Below, piece by piece: positions 58,701-64,000 of a stretch of 64,000 nt of DNA. The stretch spans positions 1 through 64,000 of the forward strand of contig VXLV01000050.1 in the NCBI GenBank assembly GCA_009841405.1. The letters are read 5' to 3'. The first letter of the stretch is position 1. Each line of letters begins with the position of its first letter. This DNA is from Chloroflexota bacterium. GTDB taxonomy: Bacteria > Chloroflexota > Anaerolineae > Aggregatilineales > Phototrophicaceae. The notes below the pieces were generated by a model, which made no database searches, was not told the DNA's origin, and saw only the letters and a list, made by a program, of their open reading frames with translations. Both the position numbers and the translations under genes were made by a program.

Positions 58701-59611
58701 GGCATCGTCATCTCTTTGCCAGCCAGAATCTGCACTCGATTCATGATCTCAAAGACCCGGCGTCGGCGAACCCCGATGCCGTACGCGTCGCTGGCGAAAT
58801 CACGGCTATGCGCAGGCTCACGACCGGCCGCGGCGACACGATGGCGGTATTGAGCCTGGAAGATTGGCATGATAGCGCCGGCATCATTGAGGTGGTGCTC
58901 TTCCCGCGGACCTACACCACGGTGGTCAACAGCTTCGCCGCGCATAATGCCGAGCACGAGGAAGGCGCGCGCCATATCGCTTTGGCCGAGGGCGAGATTG
59001 TGCTCATCAGCGGAACTTACGACGAAAGCCGCGGCGAACCCCAAATCATCGCTGAGTCTGTTTCTATCGATTTCAACAATTCCGCCGCTGCCGAGCCGCT
59101 GCCCGAGCCGATGGAGACCGGGCCCATGGCTTGGGACTCCAACGACTATCCTCCTCCGCCGGACGACGACTGGCGCGCGCCGGCTGACGCTGACTTTCCG
59201 CCGCCCGCTGCGCAAGAGACCGCCCTCGGCGAGCCAGAAGACGAGGCTGTCGAAACACATACGCAGGCGCAGCGCGCGGACGATGCCGAGCCCGAATGGG
59301 TGAATGGCGACGGCCATCTGACCATGCCCGATGAGCGGGGAACAACGGCGCTTCCGCCCCGCCATATCGCCGTCGTGCTGGAAACCACAGACGAGCCCGA
59401 AAAAGACGAACGCAAGCTCCGCCGCATTCACAATACCCTGATCGGATATCCGGGCAGCGACAAGTTTTCGATCGTCATCCGCCGCGGCGAAACCGATATA
59501 CCAATGGCATATCCCAAGCACTCGACGCAAATTTGCGACGCTCTCCTTGTCGATCTGCGTGAAATCGTCGGCGGCGCGGAATTTATCAGCGTTGACGACG
59601 CCGGCGCCTAA
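55751..59611 (+). CDS. dnaE: DNA polymerase III subunit alpha with extended C-terminus
   Basis: A 1286-residue replicative polymerase. The N-terminal PHP domain has HLHVHSEFSLLDG. The catalytic motif PDIDLDYPDDRR carries D408, D410 and D412. A clamp-binding motif is present at Q936-MVMF940, and the OB domain follows (VAGEITAMRRLTTGRGDTMAVLSLEDW). After about residue 1110 comes a Pro/Asp/Glu-rich linker of about 90 residues, then a compact C-terminal domain (ERKLRRIHNTLIGYPGSDKF). E. coli DnaE is 1160 residues. The promoter lies 55 bases upstream. Confidence 0.96.
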   Translation: MTSDFVHLHVHSEFSLLDGQSRVKELVARAKALDMPALGLTDHGVMFGVLDFYRACVDAGIKPVVGMEGYLARRRMTDRDPRLDRRPHHLLLLAQNMEGYQNLLKIASAAQLDGYYYRPRIDKEFLAEHADGLIATSGCLAAEIPRLIADGDDATARERIGWHQDVFGAENFYLEIQGHDIPELNSLNRWLCDYRRSGHSAVQLLATNDVHYVQKNDADAHDTLLCIQTSALKSEVDRMRMEPFSSYYLKSAAEMRVGYEGAPPELIDEAFANSLKIAEMTEIDLDPRGYHLPAFPVPAGFDEPSYLRHLIDIGMAWRFGADWRGNATFTERIERELNIIHSMGFDTYFLIVWDLCEFARNADIWWNVRGSGAASLVAYSLGITNIDPIQNGLLFERFLNPGRVSMPDIDLDYPDDRRGEMIAYAAMKYGEDKVAAIITFGTMGAKAAVRDVGRALDVDLGKINRAAALIPQEARQRKIRDYVDASPELLDLYNSDVELREVIDTAIELQGMTRHASTHAAGVIVADRPLVELAPLHRITGKDPSGGALKAVTQFPMETAESIGLLKVDFLGLSTLTIMRKACELVARHRGINYDIDSLPYRHDSANVEQRVMLDDAFKMMGRGETVGVFQVESGGMKQMLRQMRPRVFENIIAAISLFRPGPMQFIEQYCDRMHGKEDIEYLHPSLESILSETYGIIVYQEQIMQIAGELFDYELGEADLMRRAVSKKKPEDLNKHRAIFTERGPANGISQETAEDIFDMIEFFADYGFNKPHAADYAVITVQTAYLKCHYPEEYMTALLSVQRDDLTKVATFLEECRRLDIPILPPDVNYSQLDFDIETISDGRRGIRFGLAAIKNAGARALQDLVELRGEAPFATLVDFCQRVDLRKLGRRTLESLIKVGALDSFGTRATLIAALDSIISYSSNYHRDQEVGQMVMFDSAAASDSDLLNVLKPIEEHSPRELLKWEKELLGLYLTGRPVDRHRHLFASQNLHSIHDLKDPASANPDAVRVAGEITAMRRLTTGRGDTMAVLSLEDWHDSAGIIEVVLFPRTYTTVVNSFAAHNAEHEEGARHIALAEGEIVLISGTYDESRGEPQIIAESVSIDFNNSAAAEPLPEPMETGPMAWDSNDYPPPPDDDWRAPADADFPPPAAQETALGEPEDEAVETHTQAQRADDAEPEWVNGDGHLTMPDERGTTALPPRHIAVVLETTDEPEKDERKLRRIHNTLIGYPGSDKFSIVIRRGETDIPMAYPKHSTQICDALLVDLREIVGGAEFISVDDAGA

Positions 59612-59659
59612 GGCCTGAATGTCGGCCGCATGGCGTCTGACCAAACGCGCCATTCAGCT

Positions 59660-59688
59660 TTGAAGGTCTCTGCAAAATCGTCTAAAAT
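59660..59688 (+). promoter_or_regulatory. pfkA: Promoter for pfkA
   Basis: TTGAAG (59660-59665), 17-base spacer, TAAAAT (59683-59688), between dnaE and pfkA. Confidence 0.6.
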
Positions 59689-59764
59689 ACGCGGACGAAT
59701 TGTGCCTTGCGTCTGCATTATGTCGGCGCCGCGGCTACGCCGTGGCTGCGCGGAGACAGCCCCA

Positions 59765-60730
59765 ATGAAACGAATTGCCGTCATAACTAGCGGTGGCGAC
59801 GCGCCCGGCATGAATGCCGCGGTTCGCGCGGTTGTGCGCGCCGGCCTCGACCGCGGCGTCGAGGTGTTTGGCATTCGCCAGGCTTATCAGGGCTTGCTGG
59901 CTGGCGACATGGCGTTGCTCAGCAGCCGCGAAGTGAGCGGCATCCTGCAGCGCGGCGGCACCGTATTGCAAACCGCGCGCAACGGGGAGTTCAAGACGCC
60001 GCAGGGGCAGCGCAAAGGCAAGCGGCGGCTCAACGAAAACAACGTAGAAGGCGTCATCGTCATCGGCGGCGACGGCAGCCTTCGCGGCGCGCTGGCGCTG
60101 CACAACATGGGTGTGCCGACGGTGGGCATCCCCGCCAGCATCGACAACGACATTTGGGGCACGGACACCAGCATCGGCGTCGATACCGCGCTCAATACCA
60201 TCCTTGACGCGGTCGACCGGCTGCGCGATACCGCGACTTCGCATAATCGCGCCTTTGTAGTTGAGGTTATGGGGCGCGACTGCGGCTACCTGGCGGTGAT
60301 GGCCGGCATCCTGGGCGGCGCCGAAATTGTGGTCACCCCAGAGAACGGCGTCACCATGAATGAAATTGCCCTCTCGCTGGAAGACGCCTATATCCGCGGC
60401 AAGACGCACGCCATCGCCGTCCTGGCGGAGGGCGCGCCCTACCAAGGGCCGGACCTGGCGCATTTCCTCGAGCAGAAACATATCGGCTTTGAGATTCGAT
60501 TGACGATACTTGGCCACACGCAGCGCGGCGGTAGCCCGACAGCTTTTGATCGTCTGCTGGCGACCCGCATGGGCGTTTACGCGGTGGATCTCTTGCTCGC
60601 TGGCGAAACCGGTATGATGGTAGCGCGGGTCGGGCGCGAGCAGGTCGCGGTTCCTCTGGCCGAATGCACCGCGCAAACCCGGCAGATTACGCCGGAGTAC
60701 TTCGACCTGGCCCGAATTCTCTCGCGCTGA
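59765..60730 (+). CDS. pfkA: ATP-dependent 6-phosphofructokinase
   Basis: A 321-residue enzyme that phosphorylates fructose 6-phosphate in glycolysis. ITSGGDAPGMNAAVRAVVR, VIVIGGDGSLRGA (the Gly that marks ATP rather than pyrophosphate use), PASIDNDIWGTD (catalytic Asp) and VEVMGRDCGYLA are present. ATG 59765 is chosen by homology; the longer frame upstream includes the promoter. It converges on the YbaK-type gene with a 12-base gap. Confidence 0.96.
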   Translation: MKRIAVITSGGDAPGMNAAVRAVVRAGLDRGVEVFGIRQAYQGLLAGDMALLSSREVSGILQRGGTVLQTARNGEFKTPQGQRKGKRRLNENNVEGVIVIGGDGSLRGALALHNMGVPTVGIPASIDNDIWGTDTSIGVDTALNTILDAVDRLRDTATSHNRAFVVEVMGRDCGYLAVMAGILGGAEIVVTPENGVTMNEIALSLEDAYIRGKTHAIAVLAEGAPYQGPDLAHFLEQKHIGFEIRLTILGHTQRGGSPTAFDRLLATRMGVYAVDLLLAGETGMMVARVGREQVAVPLAECTAQTRQITPEYFDLARILSR

Positions 60731-60742
60731 TTGGCGCGGCGC

Positions 60743-61234
60743 TCATTCCGGCTTCGTGTCCGCGACATCGACAATCCGGCAATTCAGCAGGTCGATCAGG
60801 GCTTGTGTTTCGAGGCGCAGCTGTATGCCGCGCTGCCCGGCGCTGATCACGATATGCGGGCTGGCTGGGCCGCGCGAATCCAGGAAAACATCCCAGCGTT
60901 TCTGCATCAACGCCAGCGCGCTGATACCGCCGACCCGCAAGCCCGTCAGCCTCTCGGCGGCGGCATGCGGCGCTAGCGCCACCTTCTTTTCGCCCAGCGC
61001 CTTGGCCAGCCGCTTCATGTTCAGGCTGCAATTGCAGGGCAGCATGACCAGGACCGGTTTCTTCTTCGCCGGGCACTCCACCACCAGGGTCTTGAAGACT
61101 TCGCGCGCCGGCAATCCCACTGCGCGCGCCACCGCTTCGGCATCGCGTATCTGCGGGTCATAGTGGCGCGTCTCGTAGGGAATCGCCCGGGATTCCAGTA
61201 GCCGCATCGAATTGAGTTTCTTTGTCTTCGCCAT
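60743..61234 (-). CDS. ybaK: YbaK-type aminoacyl-tRNA deacylase
   Basis: A 163-residue protein. REVFKTLVVE, AKALGEKKVALA and RLTGLRVGGISALALMQKRW match the YbaK branch of trans-editing domains, which clear Cys-tRNA(Pro). ATG 61234 (MAKTKKLNSM) fits homology better than a start 11 codons upstream. The short ProRS in this window lacks its own editing domain, so such an enzyme is useful. It lies 37 bases downstream of an SDR gene on the same strand. Confidence 0.88.
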   Translation of the reverse strand: MAKTKKLNSMRLLESRAIPYETRHYDPQIRDAEAVARAVGLPAREVFKTLVVECPAKKKPVLVMLPCNCSLNMKRLAKALGEKKVALAPHAAAERLTGLRVGGISALALMQKRWDVFLDSRGPASPHIVISAGQRGIQLRLETQALIDLLNCRIVDVADTKPE

Positions 61235-61271
61235 TTCGCTTGCCCGGTTTCGGCCAATTCGCGCCAATCAC

Positions 61272-62066
61272 TCAATCGCTGCCGCGCGGCTCGTACTGCC
61301 GCCGCGCCAGCCGCGCCATGATACCCGGCGCCAGGACGCCGCCCGCCAATATCAGCCGGTCGAAGAGGCTGAGCACGAGATGCCTCGGTTTGCGTTTGGC
61401 GGCTCTGACCAAGGCCGAAGCTACTTCATCCGCGGTCTTGGCGGGCAGGCCGCCGCGTGTAGCCTGCGAAGGTCCGAGCCGATTCTGATTGAATTCAGTC
61501 AGCGTGCGCCCAACCAGCACATCCGTCACCGCGATATTGTCTGCCTGCAACTCGAGACGCAGCGAACCCGCCAAGCTGGAAACGAAGGCTTTGCTGGCGG
61601 AGTAGGTCGCAGTAAACGGCGTATGAACCCCGGCAACCACAGACGAAATGAGCAGAATATGCCCGCCGCCGCCAGCGCGCATGGCCGGCACTGCGGCGCG
61701 TACGCTGTGCATCACGCCGTCGATATTCGTGCGCAGCACCGCCCGCAAATGCTCCCACTCGGCATCGGCCACCGCGCCGTGCTGCCCGACGCCGGCGTTT
61801 GCGACCAGGACATCCAGCCGGCCGAATCGCTCGACAGCGCGCTCGACTGCGGCTGAGAGGTCTTGCGCACTGCGGACGTCGCCCGCGACCGGCAGGAAGT
61901 CGCCGTGCGGCGCCGGCAGCCTGTCGACCTCCGCTCGCAGCGCTTCAAGCCGCTCCGCCTGCCGCGCGAAACCGCATACATGATAGCCGCCGCGCGCAAA
62001 GGCCAGCGCCGCCGCCCAGCCGATCCCGCTGGACGCGCCGGTGATGAGGACGACACCATTAGTCAA
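61272..62066 (-). CDS. Short-chain dehydrogenase/reductase
   Basis: A 264-residue classical SDR with the cofactor loop TGASSGIGWAAALAFARGG, the LVANAGVGQHG motif, the catalytic Ser in ILLISSVVAGV and YSASK. A C-terminal hydrophobic/basic segment follows. The substrate is unknown; the family reduces or oxidises carbonyl or hydroxyl groups. In the upstream gap (62067-62408) a TATAAT-like box is visible on this strand near 62235. Confidence 0.85.
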   Translation of the reverse strand: MTNGVVLITGASSGIGWAAALAFARGGYHVCGFARQAERLEALRAEVDRLPAPHGDFLPVAGDVRSAQDLSAAVERAVERFGRLDVLVANAGVGQHGAVADAEWEHLRAVLRTNIDGVMHSVRAAVPAMRAGGGGHILLISSVVAGVHTPFTATYSASKAFVSSLAGSLRLELQADNIAVTDVLVGRTLTEFNQNRLGPSQATRGGLPAKTADEVASALVRAAKRKPRHLVLSLFDRLILAGGVLAPGIMARLARRQYEPRGSD

Positions 62067-62408
62067 GATTAAATCCGTTCATCCAGGCTTGATACAGTCT
62101 AACGGCTTTGCGCTTGGCCCGGCCAGACCATCAGGAGACAACGGCTGCACAACCATCGCCGCGAGTTACTCGCCGAAGAGCTCGGGTAACCGCGATTGCT
62201 GGCTTCGGAAGCGCGCATTCGATCAGGCAAGCCATTATAACAGCGACTCCCGCCCAGGCTCGACAGCGGACAGGATGAGCGCGGATTCCACAGGATTTGA
62301 CCCGCCAATGCCAATTCGGTAATATCGGCGTCAGTGGCATCGGCGCGTAGCGGGCACGATGGTCGGCGAAGACCGTCTCCGACGTCACTACGTGGTACGC
62401 AATAGCGC
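62067..62408. other. 342-base intergenic region between divergent SDR and CHAD genes
   Basis: No gene is supported on either strand. The + strand has a good promoter (62297-62325) for the CHAD gene. The minus strand has a TATAAT-like box near 62235 for the SDR gene. No tRNA or other RNA fold was recognised. Confidence 0.6.
62297..62325 (+). promoter_or_regulatory. Promoter for the CHAD gene
   Basis: TTGACC (62297-62302), 17-base spacer, TAATAT (62320-62325). The start would be near 62333, leaving a leader of about 75 bases to the ATG. Confidence 0.65.
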
Positions 62409-63350
62409 ATGACTGTGGACAGAACGCAAGTGGACATTCCCGCGATGCAGGGCACAGACCATGTGGGCCATGCCGGTCGCCTGATATTCCTGCGGCAGTT
62501 GCGCCGGATGCAAGCGCATGAAGCCGGCAGCCGTACCGGCGAAGACATCGAGTCTGTGCATAAGATGCGGGTCGCGGTTCGGCGTATGCGCAGTCTGCTT
62601 CGTCTGGTCGGCGACTATTACCCGGGCAAGCCCATCGCTGTTGCCGGGAAAAGCTTGCGCCAGATTGCGCGCGCGTTGGGCGCAATTCGCGATCTTGATG
62701 TGCTGATCCTGGACCTGCAGGAATTCAGCGCGAGCCTGCCTCCCGAAGGCCAGCAGCACGCCAATGCGCTTGTCAGCCGGCTTGACCGCCGCCGCGCAAA
62801 ACGCCGCAAGCGCTTAAACGCCTACCTTGATTCAAAGCGCTACGAACGCGCATTGCGCCAATTGGAGAATTTCGCCGGGAATAAGACCGGGCGCGCCAGC
62901 CGGAAGCTGCGTCCCCATCAGCCTCAAGAGTTGCGCCATGTGCTGCCCAGCCTGCTTCACCAGCGTCTGGCCATTGTAAGAGCGTACGACGCAGTGCTGC
63001 CAAACGCAGATGACACGCGCCTCCATGCACTGCGCGTCGAGTGCAAGCGCTTGCGTTACGCGATCGAGTTTTTCGCGCCGGTTCTTGGCGCAAGCGCGAC
63101 AAGTTTCCTGGCGTTCGTGACATCAATGCAGGATGCGCTGGGCCGAATCAATGACATCGCCGTCTTTGTCAGCCGGCTGCAAAAGCTGAAGAAATTGTCG
63201 CCGGAGCAAGCCGCCATACTCGACGACTATATCGCCTGCCGAAACAAAGAACTCGCGGCGCTCCGCGTGACGTTCTACGAGCTGTGGGCGCGTATGAACA
63301 CGCGCGTCCAGCGGCGCAAGTTTTCCGACGCTTTGCTCGTTTTGCGCTAG
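62409..63350 (+). CDS. CHAD-domain protein
   Basis: A 313-residue protein with the CHAD signature: HKMRVAVRRMRSLLRLVGDY in the first half and LHALRVECKRLRYAIEFF in the second, in a helical bundle rich in His, Lys and Arg. CHAD domains bind polyphosphate and often sit with polyphosphate enzymes or CYTH domains; neither is fused here. The protein is very basic. Its end overlaps the convergent minus-strand gene by a few bases. Confidence 0.9.
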   Translation: MTVDRTQVDIPAMQGTDHVGHAGRLIFLRQLRRMQAHEAGSRTGEDIESVHKMRVAVRRMRSLLRLVGDYYPGKPIAVAGKSLRQIARALGAIRDLDVLILDLQEFSASLPPEGQQHANALVSRLDRRRAKRRKRLNAYLDSKRYERALRQLENFAGNKTGRASRKLRPHQPQELRHVLPSLLHQRLAIVRAYDAVLPNADDTRLHALRVECKRLRYAIEFFAPVLGASATSFLAFVTSMQDALGRINDIAVFVSRLQKLKKLSPEQAAILDDYIACRNKELAALRVTFYELWARMNTRVQRRKFSDALLVLR

Positions 63351-64000
63351 TTTCCCGTTCCGCTGCGCAGCCTGTGCGTGCCGGGCAGGCGCAAAAATTC
63401 ACCGGCCGGCGCGCCGTCTACGAACAAAGGCAGGTAGCGATGCGCCTGCGGGTCCCAGACAGCCAGCGCAAACATATACTCGGCGCCTCGCTTGCGATCA
63501 GTCTCGCTGTCCAGGTAGAGTATCTGCCGATCATTGACGTACTCGCCGATATCCCAATGAGACGTTGCGTAGTATCCGTGCCGATGCGCCGCCGTGGTAA
63601 GGCGCCAGGCTTGCGCCAGCGCGCCATTGTCCGCTTCCAGCAAATGCAGCACGAACTGATAATCCTGATCCAGCTTCCGCATGGCTTGCCAAGTTAGCTG
63701 CAGCGTGATTGGCGTCGTCTTGTGTATTTGAGCCGGGAACGCTCCGCGAGAGAATACCCGCAGGCGATCGCCGAATACGTTCCCCGCGACGCCTTGTTCA
63801 TCGGCGCTGAATTTGTCCGGCAGCCGCCGCCGACGGCTCAGATCGCCGACCCGGTACAATTCATAGCTGAAGGTCCCGTGATAATGCGCTCGGACCTTTT
63901 CGAATAGCTTGTGGCGCCCCAGGGAGGCGATCAGCTGCGTCTCGATCGGATTCACGCCCGCGGCCAGATAGGCTTCGCGCGCCTTCGCGCCGTAGACGAA
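63347..64000 (-). CDS. C-terminal part of a probable membrane glycosyltransferase (5' end outside window)
   Basis: The frame runs past position 64000; 217 C-terminal residues are visible, so the gene is truncated here. A GTG at 63955 is internal to the frame, since upstream codons (YGAKAREAYLAAG) continue without a stop. The visible part is a soluble beta-rich domain (TTPITLQLTWQAM, ATSHWDIGEYVNDRQILYLD) like the tail of some GT39-type enzymes. With no membrane helices in view the assignment is tentative. It overlaps the CHAD stop by four bases. Confidence 0.5.
   Translation of the reverse strand, partial: FVYGAKAREAYLAAGVNPIETQLIASLGRHKLFEKVRAHYHGTFSYELYRVGDLSRRRRLPDKFSADEQGVAGNVFGDRLRVFSRGAFPAQIHKTTPITLQLTWQAMRKLDQDYQFVLHLLEADNGALAQAWRLTTAAHRHGYYATSHWDIGEYVNDRQILYLDSETDRKRGAEYMFALAVWDPQAHRYLPLFVDGAPAGEFLRLPGTHRLRSGTGN

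Noticed and set aside
56423..59653. Open frame of about 1,076 residues antisense to dnaE
   Set aside because: It is a shadow of the biased codon usage of a GC-rich gene on the other strand; it has no recognisable domain or ribosome-binding site.

Overview
The window is a GC-rich (about 60 % by eye), gene-dense bacterial chromosome segment made almost entirely of housekeeping genes. The gene set points to Chloroflexota, probably an Anaerolineae-like lineage: a complex I operon with two nuoM copies, a short archaeal/eukaryote-type prolyl-tRNA synthetase, paired FemAB-like proteins, and a hrcA-grpE-dnaK-dnaJ-prmA-menG operon. The phylum is an inference. I see no rRNA, tRNA, CRISPR array, insertion sequence or phage gene.

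Layout. 0-9 kb: a very large secreted alpha-2-macroglobulin-like protein, converging on a three-gene operon (two FemAB-like transferases and a PhyH-type dioxygenase). 9-19 kb: complex I genes nuoA-H-J-K-L-M-M-N. 19-22 kb: ATP synthase genes atpZ/I, atpB, atpE and a b/delta fusion. 22-28 kb: envelope genes (a MurE-type ligase, a GT-C transferase, a GT2, an initiating sugar-phosphate transferase) and a MazG-like hydrolase. 28-35 kb: proS, a protein with two NYN nuclease domains, then rpsO-pnp. 35-41.5 kb: two methyltransferases, a phosphoribosyltransferase, two S1-domain proteins, rpsU and infA. 41.5-48.3 kb (minus strand): the heat-shock operon ending in prmA and menG. 48.5-64 kb: trxA, prs, a VTT membrane protein, secA, an MBL hydrolase, mutM, dnaE, pfkA, a YbaK-type deacylase, an SDR, a CHAD protein and the C-terminal part of a probable membrane glycosyltransferase.

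How it fits together. The most notable feature is that both respiratory complexes appear here only as membrane sectors. The complex I operon lacks nuoB, C, D, E, F, G and I. The ATP synthase block lacks alpha, beta, gamma and epsilon, and only the C-terminal part of delta is present, fused to b. The soluble sectors must be encoded elsewhere if the complexes work. Subunit a also carries an insertion of about 180 residues in a predicted extracytoplasmic loop. The 28-41 kb block groups RNA metabolism and translation: a tandem-NYN putative ribonuclease lies directly upstream of rpsO-pnp, and several of its leaders carry strong hairpins or palindromes. A family of G-run repeats (four copies, all in the same orientation) lies in three intergenic sites and, in frame, inside nuoL.

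Starts were moved downstream of the longest open frame where a Shine-Dalgarno, a promoter or the known family N-terminus decided it (atpE, rpsO, pnp, proS, trxA, hrcA, mutM, pfkA and others).
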